Shown here piece after piece: positions 52,682 to 60,578 of a stretch of 64,000 bases of DNA. The number at the start of each line of letters is the position of its first letter. Position 1 is the stretch's first letter. Source of the stretch: Lachnospiraceae bacterium (GTDB lineage: Bacteria; Bacillota; Clostridia; Lachnospirales; Anaerotignaceae); assembly GCA_910576545.1 (NCBI GenBank), contig CAJTKM010000004.1, positions 1 to 64,000 on the forward strand. Direction: 5' to 3'. Both the position numbers and the translations under genes were made by a program. The notes below the pieces were generated by a model, which saw nothing but the letters and a program-made list of their open reading frames with translations, did no database searches and had not been told where the DNA came from.

Positions 52682-53379
52682 GCAAAGACGTTATTATCGC
52701 CTGCGATTTCAGCAGCAAAGCCGAACTTCTGACATTTCTTGATAAATTCAACGGCGAAAGCGCGAAACCCTTTCTGAAAGTCGGCATGGAGCTTTTTTAT
52801 GCCGAAGGGCCTGAAATCGTGCGGGAAATCAAGCGGCGGGGTCACAGGATATTTCTGGACCTCAAGCTGCATGATATTCCGAACACAGTCAAAAAAGCTA
52901 TGGCTGTTCTTTCCGCGCTGGATGTGGATATTGTGAATCTTCATGCCGCCGGAACGATCAGCATGATGGAAGCAGCACTGGAAGGGCTGACACGTCCGGA
53001 CGGCACACGTCCCCTGCTCATTGCCGTTACCCAGCTGACCTCTACCAGCGAGGAACGCATGAAAAATGACCTGCTGATTGACCACGCACTGGATGAAGTT
53101 GTTCTGCATTATGCCGCAAACGCAAAGACTGCGGGGTTGGACGGTGTGGTCTGCTCCCCGCTTGAGGCTGGCAAGGTCAAAGGCGTGTGCGGAGATACAT
53201 TCCTGACTGTAACACCGGGTGTACGCTTTGCAGATGGGAATGTCGGCGACCAGGTACGCGTTACCACGCCCGCCAAGGCAAAAGAGCTGGGTTCGGATTA
53301 TATCGTTGTGGGCAGGCCTATCACAGAGGCGGCTGACCCCGTTGCGGCGTACAAAAGATGTATTGCTGAGTTTTTATAA
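52678..53379 (+). CDS. pyrF: Orotidine 5'-phosphate decarboxylase
   Basis: This is a 233-residue enzyme that decarboxylates OMP to UMP, the last step of the pathway. It starts [19 protein letters not shown], and has the catalytic [15 protein letters not shown] (Lys and Asp residues), then [18 protein letters not shown], and the phosphate motif [17 protein letters not shown] and [17 protein letters not shown]. The length matches the short bacterial form. Its ATG overlaps the pyrD stop (ATGA). An AGGAGG site lies in the end of pyrD. Confidence 0.95.
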   Translation: MSKDVIIACDFSSKAELLTFLDKFNGESAKPFLKVGMELFYAEGPEIVREIKRRGHRIFLDLKLHDIPNTVKKAMAVLSALDVDIVNLHAAGTISMMEAALEGLTRPDGTRPLLIAVTQLTSTSEERMKNDLLIDHALDEVVLHYAANAKTAGLDGVVCSPLEAGKVKGVCGDTFLTVTPGVRFADGNVGDQVRVTTPAKAKELGSDYIVVGRPITEAADPVAAYKRCIAEFL

Positions 53380-53516
53380 GAAAATATTTTAATTTCCAGA
53401 TATAGCGAAACGTAGTTTCGCACTATCTTCTTTGCTTGTTTCTTTGTAAAGAAAGAAGCGGAGTTTGAGGCAGAGCCTCAAGGTTTTACTGTATGCATCT
53501 CTAGGAGGGGACACGA
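53380..53516 (+). repeat. Hairpin-rich intergenic repeat between pyrF and pyrE
   Basis: TAGCGAAACGTAGTTTCGCACTA at about 53402-53424 forms a stem. Downstream AGAAGCGGAGTTTGAGGCAG and GCCTCAAGG (about 53455-53484) match the pattern at 60535-60563. No gene is present. Confidence 0.5.
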
Positions 53517-54152
53517 ATGAACATCAAAGAACAGATTGCAAAAGACCTGCTTTCCATCGGCGCGGTATTCCTGCGCCCTGAGGAGCCGTTTACATGGGCA
53601 AGCGGCATCAAAAGCCCCATTTACTGCGATAATCGCCTGACGCTGACTGCACCCGGGGTGCGGAATCATGTAGAAAATGCGTTGGCAGAAACAATACGCA
53701 GAGAATACCCCGATTGCGAGGTATTGATGGGTACAAGCACGGCAGGCATCGCACATGCCGCCATCACTGCACACCTGATGGGTCTGCCGATGGGCTATGT
53801 ACGCTCCGGCGCAAAGGACCACGGCAGAAACAACCAGATTGAAGGCAAGCTGGAAAAAGGTCAGAAAGTCGTTGTTGTGGAAGATTTGATTTCCACAGGC
53901 GGCAGCGTTCTGGAAGTGGTAAACGTATTGCGGGAAGCAGGTGCGGACGTGCTTGGCGTTGTAAGCATTTTTACTTATGGCATGAAAAAAGGACTGGAAC
54001 GTATGGCGGAAGCCAATGTAAAAAACATCAGCCTTTCGGATTTTGACGCGGTTGCAGAAGTTGCCGCGCGCGAAGGTTATATCAAAGAAGCCGATATTGC
54101 CCGCCTGATGGCTTTCCGCAATAACCCGAATGATGAAAGCTGGAGGGGGTAA
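53517..54152 (+). CDS. pyrE: Orotate phosphoribosyltransferase
   Basis: This is a 211-residue enzyme joining orotate and PRPP to give OMP. Motifs: [28 protein letters not shown] at the N-terminus, [24 protein letters not shown], and the PRPP motif [25 protein letters not shown]. The size fits the family. It starts 138 bp after pyrF, past a repeat element, with an AGGAGGGG site, and ends 4 bp before pyrB. Confidence 0.95.
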   Translation: MNIKEQIAKDLLSIGAVFLRPEEPFTWASGIKSPIYCDNRLTLTAPGVRNHVENALAETIRREYPDCEVLMGTSTAGIAHAAITAHLMGLPMGYVRSGAKDHGRNNQIEGKLEKGQKVVVVEDLISTGGSVLEVVNVLREAGADVLGVVSIFTYGMKKGLERMAEANVKNISLSDFDAVAEVAAREGYIKEADIARLMAFRNNPNDESWRG

Positions 54153-54156
54153 ACAT

Positions 54157-55068
54157 ATGAGAAGCCTGATTGACATTGTAGACTTAAGCGTAGAGGAAAT
54201 CACCGGACTGATTGACACCGCAAACGACATCATTGCCAATCCAGAAAAATACTGCGAAAAATGCAGGCACAAAAAACTGGCAACGCTCTTTTTTGAGCCT
54301 TCCACGCGCACGCGCCTCAGCTTTGAGGCTGCCATGCTGGAGCTGGGCGGCAATGTCATTGGCTTTTCCGCAGCAAACAACAGCTCCGCCGCCAAAGGCG
54401 AAAGCGTTTCGGATACTGTGCGCACAGTCGGCTGCTATGCGGACATCATCGCCATGCGCCACCCCAAAGAAGGCGCGCCCATGATTGCGTCCATGCGCTC
54501 CCCCGTCCCCGTTATCAACGCAGGTGACGGCGGGCATAACCACCCTACCCAGACGCTCGCAGACCTCCTGACCATTCAGCGGGAAAAAGGCAGGTTCGAC
54601 CATCTGACCGTTGGGCTCTGCGGGGACTTGAAATTCGGGCGGACAGTGCATTCCCTGATTCATGCGCTGAGCCGCTATGAAGGCGTGCATTTCGTTATGA
54701 TTTCGCCGGAAGAACTCCGCGTACCGGAATATATGATACAGGAAATGCAGAAAAACGGCATTTCTTATGAAGAAACACGCAGCCTGGAGGAAGTCATGCC
54801 TCAGCTGGACATTCTTTATATGACAAGGGTACAGCGGGAACGCTTTTTCAATGAAGCGGATTATATCCGCCTGAAGGACAGCTATATCCTCACATTAGAT
54901 AAGCTGGAAACCGCAAAAAAAGACCTTTGCGTCATGCATCCCCTGCCCCGCGTGAATGAGATTTCCGTAGCTGTGGACGATGACCCGCGCGCATGCTATT
55001 TCAAACAGGTATCCAATGGGAAGTATATCCGCATGGCATTGATTTTGAAGCTTCTGGAGGTGGAATGA
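54157..55068 (+). CDS. pyrB: Aspartate carbamoyltransferase catalytic subunit
   Basis: This is a 303-residue catalytic subunit that makes N-carbamoyl-aspartate. Motifs: [26 protein letters not shown] (carbamoyl-phosphate loop), [22 protein letters not shown], and the C-terminal [25 protein letters not shown]. The start at 54157 follows GGAGGGGG; an upstream ATG at 54130 overlaps pyrE and is not favoured. It is followed by pyrI with a 4-bp overlap, which indicates a regulated PyrB-PyrI holoenzyme like the enterobacterial or clostridial type. Confidence 0.95.
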   Translation: MRSLIDIVDLSVEEITGLIDTANDIIANPEKYCEKCRHKKLATLFFEPSTRTRLSFEAAMLELGGNVIGFSAANNSSAAKGESVSDTVRTVGCYADIIAMRHPKEGAPMIASMRSPVPVINAGDGGHNHPTQTLADLLTIQREKGRFDHLTVGLCGDLKFGRTVHSLIHALSRYEGVHFVMISPEELRVPEYMIQEMQKNGISYEETRSLEEVMPQLDILYMTRVQRERFFNEADYIRLKDSYILTLDKLETAKKDLCVMHPLPRVNEISVAVDDDPRACYFKQVSNGKYIRMALILKLLEVE

Positions 55069-55490
55069 GCATGAAGATTGATTCGATTACAAACGGCATC
55101 GTCATTGACCATATTCTGGCAGGGAAAGGCATGGAACTGTATCACTTCCTGCATCTTGACAGCATGGACTGCTCTATCGCCCTGATAAAAAACGCGCCCA
55201 GCCAAAAAATGGGCAAAAAAGATATTATAAAAGTGGATACCGCACTGGAACTGGATCTGGATATTTTAGGCTATGTAGATCCCGGCGTTACTGTCAATGT
55301 CATTCGGGAAGGCGTGCTGATAGAAAAATTCCATCCACAGCTGCCCGAAAAGCTGACAAATATCATACAATGCAAAAATCCGCGCTGCATCACCTCTGTG
55401 GAGCAGGAAATTCCACATATCTTTAAGCTGACAGACAGAGAGCACGGCACTTACCGCTGCATCTACTGTGAATCCAAGGCTAAAGAATAA
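55065..55490 (+). CDS. pyrI: Aspartate carbamoyltransferase regulatory subunit
   Basis: This is a 141-residue zinc protein that binds nucleotide effectors and controls PyrB. Motifs: an N-terminal allosteric domain ([25 protein letters not shown]) and zinc cysteines in QCKNPRCIT and [11 protein letters not shown], two pairs C-x4-C and C-x2-C. Its presence means ATCase here is allosteric, regulated by CTP/ATP in the family. It starts at 55065 (ATG, overlapping the pyrB stop); an ATG two codons later is an alternative. It is the last gene of the pyrimidine operon. Confidence 0.92.
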   Translation: MSMKIDSITNGIVIDHILAGKGMELYHFLHLDSMDCSIALIKNAPSQKMGKKDIIKVDTALELDLDILGYVDPGVTVNVIREGVLIEKFHPQLPEKLTNIIQCKNPRCITSVEQEIPHIFKLTDREHGTYRCIYCESKAKE

Positions 55491-55499
55491 GAATCATAC

Positions 55500-55582
55500 A
55501 AAAAGCAGGAACAGTATTCAAAGCAGTTGCCTAAGAATTTTTCTTTTGATAATGCCCGTTGACAGCTGTCCCTGCTTTTTTG
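55500..55582. terminator. Bidirectional terminator closing the pyr operon
   Basis: AAAAGCAGGAACAG (55501-55514) pairs with CTGTCCCTGCTTTT (from 55566) across a long loop. T runs lie on both sides, so it also serves the anti-sigma gene ending at 55617. Confidence 0.65.
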
Positions 55583-55616
55583 CTGCTTTTATTTCAATCT
55601 GCTCCCCTGCTCAGCC

Positions 55617-55949
55617 CTAAAACCGCAGCATTTTTATTTTTCCCTTCTTATGCAGAGAATGCAGCACAAAAATACAGAGCGTCGCGCCGACATAGGAAAG
55701 CACGCCCGAAAACGCCAGTGTACGGCGCATACGCATCCGTTTCGCAAGCCGGACATATTCCTGCCCATTTTCCAGGCGCATCGCCTCCCTATATGTTTTG
55801 CGCCGTATAGAACGGTAATGCCTGTAATACGCCCTGCATTCCGGACATTGCCGCAGATGCTCCCGCACCAGCCGCCTGCTGCCCTCGCTTGCTACACCGT
55901 CATGGTAAAGGGAAGCCAGATCCATCACAACATCACATTTCCAGTTCAT
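55617..55949 (-). CDS. Zinc-finger (zf-HC2) anti-sigma factor
   Basis: This is a 110-residue protein with an N-terminal anti-sigma zinc finger, HLRQCPECRAYYRHY (H-x3-C-x2-C, residues about 31-38), after DVVMDLASLYHDGVASEGSRRLV. It ends in a hydrophobic segment (FSGVLSYVGATLCIFVLHSL, about 80-99), so it is a single-pass membrane protein. It overlaps the ECF sigma gene by 17 bp, an arrangement typical of sigma/anti-sigma pairs. Redox or envelope stress is the usual signal in this family. Confidence 0.85.
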   Translation of the reverse strand: MNWKCDVVMDLASLYHDGVASEGSRRLVREHLRQCPECRAYYRHYRSIRRKTYREAMRLENGQEYVRLAKRMRMRRTLAFSGVLSYVGATLCIFVLHSLHKKGKIKMLRF

Positions 55950-56445
55950 TTTTCAACACCTCCATCAGCAGCTTTTTTGCCCTGAAATAAATCACTTTCG
56001 CAGAATTTTCGCTGATTTTCAAAATCAGGGCAATCTGTGAAAAGGGCAGTTCCGCATAAATCCGCAGGAGTACAACGTCCCTGTATTTTTTCGGGATGTT
56101 TTCCAGCACGTTGCGCACCGCTTTTTCTACATACTGCTTATGTACATATTCTTCCGGGCCATCCATTCCCTCACAGTAGCTGTCTATCACCAGTTCCAGA
56201 TTAGCCGCATCCAAATGCAGCTTGTTCTTTTTCAGATACTTAAAATAAGTGTGCTTGGCAATAGCCGCCAGCCATGTAAAGACCTCACATTCCCCCCGGA
56301 ACCGGTGGAAGGAAGTGTATGCCTGCAGAAAGGTTTCCTGCGTTAAATCCTCCGCAATGCCCGCATCAGCGCACATCCGGTACAAAAAGCCATAAATCTG
56401 GTTGTAATACTCTTGATAAAGGTTCTCGAAGGCTTTCAACCGCAT
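55933..56445 (-). CDS. ECF-type RNA polymerase sigma factor
   Basis: This is a 170-residue ECF sigma factor with region 2 (LYQEYYNQIYGFLYRMCADAGIAEDLTQETFLQAYTSFHRF, about residues 8-50; WLAAIAKHTYFKYLKKNKL) and region 4 (LENIPKKYRDVVLLRIYAELPFSQIALILKISENSAKVIYFRAKKLL, about 115-160). It is encoded with its anti-sigma factor. The GGAAGG site precedes the ATG. Target promoters are unknown. Confidence 0.9.
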   Translation of the reverse strand: MRLKAFENLYQEYYNQIYGFLYRMCADAGIAEDLTQETFLQAYTSFHRFRGECEVFTWLAAIAKHTYFKYLKKNKLHLDAANLELVIDSYCEGMDGPEEYVHKQYVEKAVRNVLENIPKKYRDVVLLRIYAELPFSQIALILKISENSAKVIYFRAKKLLMEVLKNELEM

Positions 56446-56474
56446 CCCTTCCTTCCGCTGTTTATTCGGCAGTA

Positions 56475-57137
56475 TTATTCCAGAACAGCCGCTTCAAAAT
56501 ACTGCCCATCCGCGTATTTCCGCAGCAGGTCTTCCGCCTCCGCGAGCATCTCCCGCACCGCCGTGCCGCCGTCAAAGCAGTAAAATACCAGAAGGATATG
56601 TTCTGTTGTATCTGTCACCATTGCGCGCGTGCTGTCGCTTGTGGGATTACCAAACGCGCCCTCTGCGTCAAATAATACAGGCAAGAAGGAAAGATTCAAA
56701 ACATTCTTTCCAATTCCCTGATAGGCAGTCCCCTCCGGTGCGCGTTTCCAGACGATTTCACCCGATGTGTGCGAAAGGTCATAGCTGCCCATAGAATAGC
56801 CGGATTTGATGGAAAGATAATTGTTGATATCCACCACATTGTTAATCACATATAGCCCCCGCTCCTTGGCAATCCGGCGGCACATCGCCTCTGCCGAACA
56901 GCGGTAACGGTTAGGATCCTTCCCCAAAGCCTTATAGCCTTTTCGGGTCAGCTGAATCTGCTCCCGTTTATTTGCCTGCGAAAGCTCTGTTTCCGCCAGC
57001 TCCGCAATTTTTTCGTCCATCAGGCGCAGAAATTCCTCATCTGCCTGCCCAACCCGCACATCACACTCCAAAAGCCCCAGTACGGCTTGCGGGCAAATTG
57101 TTTTCAGTTCCGGGTCGATCGTAATCTGAACCATCAT
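56475..57137 (-). CDS. B3/4 domain-containing protein
   Basis: This is a protein of about 220 residues with the B3/B4 fold found in phenylalanyl-tRNA synthetase beta and in stand-alone editing-like proteins. Blocks are ITIDPELKTICPQAVLGLLECDV at the start, RYRCSAEAMCRRIAKERGLYVINNVVDINNYLSIKSGYSMGSYDL in the middle, and VTDTTEHILLVFYCFDG near the end. The role of stand-alone B3/4 proteins is unsettled; deacylation of misacylated tRNA has been suggested. The start is one of two adjacent ATGs. It may be co-transcribed with the threonine aldolase gene, 24 bp upstream. Confidence 0.82.
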   Translation of the reverse strand: MMVQITIDPELKTICPQAVLGLLECDVRVGQADEEFLRLMDEKIAELAETELSQANKREQIQLTRKGYKALGKDPNRYRCSAEAMCRRIAKERGLYVINNVVDINNYLSIKSGYSMGSYDLSHTSGEIVWKRAPEGTAYQGIGKNVLNLSFLPVLFDAEGAFGNPTSDSTRAMVTDTTEHILLVFYCFDGGTAVREMLAEAEDLLRKYADGQYFEAAVLE

Positions 57138-57161
57138 CGTCCTCCTTCCCAAAGCCGCCGG

Positions 57162-58205
57162 TTATTTTCCGCTGAGCATTTTTACATCCGCAAGCAGGCT
57201 TTCCACATTTTCCTCTTTTGTCGCCCAGCTTGTGCATACGCGCACAGCCGTATGTCCTTCGTCTGTCTTTTCCCAGAAATCGAAAGCATATTTTTCGCGC
57301 AGCCTGTCCAGCATTGCGTCCGGAATGATGGGGAACTGCTGGTTTGTTTTGGAATCAAAACGCATTGCACAGCCTGCATTCTCGAACGCGCGGCGGATTT
57401 TCATTGCCAGCCCTACGGCATGCTCTGAAATCTCAAAATACAGCCCGTTTTCAAACAACGCCTCGAACTGCAGACCAAGGAAACGCCCCTTTGCCAGAAG
57501 CGCGCCCTTCTGCTTAATCAGATAGCGGAAATCCCGCTGAAACGCCGGATTTGCAATCACAACAGCTTCACCCATCAGCGCGCCCACCTTTGTGCCGCCG
57601 ATATAAAATACATCTGTCAGAGCAGTAATGTCCTTCAATGTCAGGTCGTTTCCTTCCGATGCAAGAGCATAGCCAAGCCTTGCGCCATCCAGATAAAGCG
57701 GCAGCCCGCAGGAGCGGCATACTTTACTGATTTCCTCCAGCTCCGCTTTGGTGTATGTTGTACCGTTTTCCGTCGGCTGGGAAATATAAACCATACCAGG
57801 CTGAACCATATGCTCATGCGTCACATCGTTCCAGTGCCCGTCATATGCAGCCTGAATCTGTGCCGCCGTAATTTTTCCATCCTCACTGGGCAGGGCAAGT
57901 ACCTTATGACCTGTCGCTTCAATCGCGCCGGTTTCATGCACATTTACATGCCCTGTATTCACACAGAGTACACCCTGATGCGGGCGCAGTATAGACGAAA
58001 TGACTGTCAGGTTAGTCTGTGTGCCGCCCACCAGCAGGTGCACCTCCGCATGTCCATCGCCGCAAAGCTCCTTCAGGATTGCTTTCGCGTGCTCTGTATG
58101 CGGATCGCTGCCATAGCCGGGATATTGCTCCCGGTTTGTCTCCTGCAATTTCTGCAATATTTTCTCGTGCATACCTTCCAGGTAATCACATTCAAAACGT
58201 ATCAT
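57162..58205 (-). CDS. Low-specificity L-threonine aldolase-type PLP enzyme
   Basis: This is a 347-residue fold-type I PLP enzyme of the threonine-aldolase/beta-eliminating lyase family. Markers are GSDPHTEHAKAILKELCG, VHLLVGGTQTNLTVISSIL, the LYLDGARLGYALASEGNDLTLKDI motif and the PLP lysine in FYIGGTKVGALMGEAVVI. L-threonine and related 3-hydroxy amino acids are cleaved to glycine and aldehyde in the family. A tryptophanase-like role is unlikely. It follows an AEC transporter gene by 55 bp, so an amino-acid or organic-acid transport link is possible. Confidence 0.85.
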   Translation of the reverse strand: MIRFECDYLEGMHEKILQKLQETNREQYPGYGSDPHTEHAKAILKELCGDGHAEVHLLVGGTQTNLTVISSILRPHQGVLCVNTGHVNVHETGAIEATGHKVLALPSEDGKITAAQIQAAYDGHWNDVTHEHMVQPGMVYISQPTENGTTYTKAELEEISKVCRSCGLPLYLDGARLGYALASEGNDLTLKDITALTDVFYIGGTKVGALMGEAVVIANPAFQRDFRYLIKQKGALLAKGRFLGLQFEALFENGLYFEISEHAVGLAMKIRRAFENAGCAMRFDSKTNQQFPIIPDAMLDRLREKYAFDFWEKTDEGHTAVRVCTSWATKEENVESLLADVKMLSGK

Positions 58206-58260
58206 TTTTCTCCGCCTTTCTTTATTTTAATTGATATCCCGGGACGCCGTCCCTCATATT

Positions 58261-59211
58261 TCATCCAATCAATCCCCATGTTTTTAAGAAAAATATGAAA
58301 AAGAACATGGTAAACGCTGAAAAAACCATTGAATAAACTAAAAAATCCCCTGCCAGTTCGTAATCCGCATCAAACTGCACCGCCATCTGATAATTCGTAA
58401 TCGCCGTAGGCGCTGCCAGAAAAATGAACACTGGCACCAGCGTATCCCCTCTTATGTCCAGCACAGAAACAGCAATCCACAGGAAGACCACAGGCAATAT
58501 GACCAGCTTCGCCACAATTCCCGCAGCCAACGGTTTCCAATGTTTTTTCGCGGAGCTGAAACGGAACTGCCCGCCCAAAAGCAGGAAAGAAAACGGTGTG
58601 ACAATCTTTGCCAAATCTTTCCCTGCAGCATGCAGGAAAGACGGCATCGGAATCTGGAAACCATAAAACGCCGCACCCAGAACAACACCCCATATGATGG
58701 GGTTTTTCATCGCGTTTACAGCAGCCCGTTTCAAATCAGGCTTTTCTCCCGTTTCCGCAAAAAAGGAATAGACGAATACCCCAATGACATTCAGTAGCGG
58801 CAACGTTGCTGCCATGATGGAGGTTGCCAGTGCGACACAAGGCTCACCGCCAAGGCTTCTGGAAAACGGAAGACCATACAACATATAATTTCCACGGTAA
58901 ACAGACTGCACCAGAACTCCCTGCTGTTTCCGCTCCCGCACCAATCGTGGGACAAGAACCATCAGTGAAGACACGCATACCACAATGACGCACAACGCAA
59001 ACAGGATTGGTTTTAAGTATGTAAAATCAATCTTTTCTGCATCATAAAGGTTGAAAAATACCAATATAGGGAACAACACCTGAAAGCAGAGCGCATTTCC
59101 CCGGCTGATAAATTCCCCCGTCAGTATTCCCCTGCTTTTCAGCCAGAAACCCAGCGCAATCACAACGAATGTCGGCGCAACCGCGTTTCCGGCAAATATT
59201 AAATTTTCCAC
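58261..59211 (-). CDS. AEC family transporter (auxin efflux carrier type)
   Basis: This is a 316-residue integral membrane protein with about ten hydrophobic segments: VVIALGFWLKSRGIL, ALCFQVLFPILVFFNLY, ILFALCVIVVCVSSLMVLV, IMAATLPLLNVIGVFVYSFF, PIIWGVVLGAAFYGFQIP, IVTPFSFLLLGGQF, LVILPVVFLWIAVSVL, VFIFLAAPTAITNYQMAV and a final pair. AEC transporters carry malate, lactate or amino acids in bacteria. It starts with GTG (59211) with a GAGGG site. The gene lies beside threonine aldolase and downstream of the glycyl radical operon but after a terminator, so it is a separate unit. Confidence 0.87.
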   Translation of the reverse strand: MENLIFAGNAVAPTFVVIALGFWLKSRGILTGEFISRGNALCFQVLFPILVFFNLYDAEKIDFTYLKPILFALCVIVVCVSSLMVLVPRLVRERKQQGVLVQSVYRGNYMLYGLPFSRSLGGEPCVALATSIMAATLPLLNVIGVFVYSFFAETGEKPDLKRAAVNAMKNPIIWGVVLGAAFYGFQIPMPSFLHAAGKDLAKIVTPFSFLLLGGQFRFSSAKKHWKPLAAGIVAKLVILPVVFLWIAVSVLDIRGDTLVPVFIFLAAPTAITNYQMAVQFDADYELAGDFLVYSMVFSAFTMFFFIFFLKTWGLIG

Positions 59212-59332
59212 TTATATTTCCCTCTTCCTCTTTTGTACCTGCCCTGGCCACAGCCAGAACAGCAATTTCTTTTATTATAAAAAAACAGCGGGATAATTGC
59301 AACCAAATTCCCACCCCATTTTATCCACAAAA

Positions 59333-59371
59333 CAAAAAAGGGCGTTCTTTTTCTGAAATGCCGCCCTTTTT
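59333..59371 (-). terminator. Terminator after the glycyl radical activase
   Basis: GGGCG pairs with CGCCC around a 17-nt loop, followed on the minus strand by TTTTTTG, 15 bp after the activase stop. Confidence 0.7.
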
Positions 59372-59385
59372 CTGCTGTACATTTT

Positions 59386-60276
59386 TTAACGGAAATCTGC
59401 CAGTTCTATACCAAGCCCGCGCAGAATCCCTCTCAAATGCTCCATTCGCTCTTCTGTGGGACGCGCAAAATCTGCCTGCGGCAGCTCCATTCCCAACGCT
59501 TCATATTTCCCAAAGCCAAATTTGTGATAGGGCAAAAGCTCCATCTGTGCTTCAGGCAGGTATTTTTTTACAAACTCTCCGCTGCGCCGGATATTTTCAT
59601 CGTCCGCATTCACTCCTTCAATCACCGGAATACGAATGACAATCTGCGCTCCGGTTTCTCCCAGCCGCTTCATATTTTCCAATATACGTTCGTTGGATAC
59701 GCCGGTGAATTTCCTGTGCTGCTCGGAATCCATATGCTTCAAGTCCATAAAGATCAAGTCCATGCGTTTCAATATCGGCAGAGTTTCATCGAAATCAAAA
59801 TTCCCGCAGGTTTCAATATCCAGACTGAACCTTAAATCATAAAACTTTTCAGAAAGCTCGTCCAGAACTTCATGCTGCATGGTTGCCTCGCCGCCGGAAA
59901 ATGTAATCCCTCCGCCGGATTCCCTGTAAAACAGATGGTGTTTTTTTGCCTGTGATAGGATTTCATTCGTATCGGCAATGGAAACAAGCTGTTTTCTTGC
60001 CCCTGTCGGGCAGGCTTTTACACACGCGCCGCAGCCGGTACATGTTTCGCGTTCCAGATTCATATTGATTCCAATTCCCTGTGGGCAGGCCTTTGTGCAC
60101 GCACCGCAGCCGATGCAGAGCCTTGGATAGAAACCGACCAGAGGGTTTTGGTGCATCCCTTCCGGATTGGAACACCACTTGCAGTGCAGCGGGCAGCCCG
60201 CAAGGAAAATCGTTGTACGAATCCCGTCCCCGTCGTTGACGGAAAAAGGCTGCATCTGCATAAGATACCCTTTCAT
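59386..60276 (-). CDS. Glycyl radical enzyme activase (radical SAM)
   Basis: This is a 296-residue radical-SAM enzyme that abstracts a hydrogen to set the glycyl radical of its partner. The radical-SAM cysteines are C28, C32 and C35 in AGCPLHCKWCSNPEG. An insert with two ferredoxin-like clusters follows (CIGCGACTKACPQG and CTGCGACVKACPTG, about residues 50-95), a layout shared by activases of lyase-type GREs (not of pyruvate formate-lyase). GGGITFSGGEA is the SAM-binding motif. The start at 60276 follows AGGAGG. It is separated from the GRE gene by about 300 bp of repeats. The partner is the GRE at 60579. Confidence 0.92.
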   Translation of the reverse strand: MKGYLMQMQPFSVNDGDGIRTTIFLAGCPLHCKWCSNPEGMHQNPLVGFYPRLCIGCGACTKACPQGIGINMNLERETCTGCGACVKACPTGARKQLVSIADTNEILSQAKKHHLFYRESGGGITFSGGEATMQHEVLDELSEKFYDLRFSLDIETCGNFDFDETLPILKRMDLIFMDLKHMDSEQHRKFTGVSNERILENMKRLGETGAQIVIRIPVIEGVNADDENIRRSGEFVKKYLPEAQMELLPYHKFGFGKYEALGMELPQADFARPTEERMEHLRGILRGLGIELADFR

Positions 60277-60578
60277 AGCCCCCTCCTTTTCAAAAAAGAC
60301 ATTAGGACCCTGCCCCAACCCTCGCAAGGGACATTGTCCCTTGACCCTTTTTCCGCAAAACTTCATTTTGCGGACAGCAGTAACAAAAATGGAACCTGTA
60401 CTGTATTTCTCAATTTCTGCCTGCTCCAAAACAGATTAAGGGTAAAATTCCCTGCTTCTGCAATATTCTATCCCATTTCTACACCCATCGCATAAAATGC
60501 GATGGGCAGACGGGTCAAGGGTGGAAGCCCTTGCGGAGGTTTGGAGGCAGCGCCTCCAAGGCCTTTGGTCTTATCTTA
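60277..60578. repeat. Hairpin-rich intergenic repeats between the GRE and its activase
   Basis: Four palindromes lie in this 300-bp gap: AAGGGACATTGTCCCTT (60328-60344), CCGCAAAAC...TTTTGCGG (60352-60373), CCCATCGCAT-AAA-ATGCGATGGG (60483-60506) and TTGGAGGCAGCGCCTCCAA (60541-60559). Some match sequences at 47625 and 53455. They may be transcript-processing or extragenic repeat elements; no gene is seen. Confidence 0.55.
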
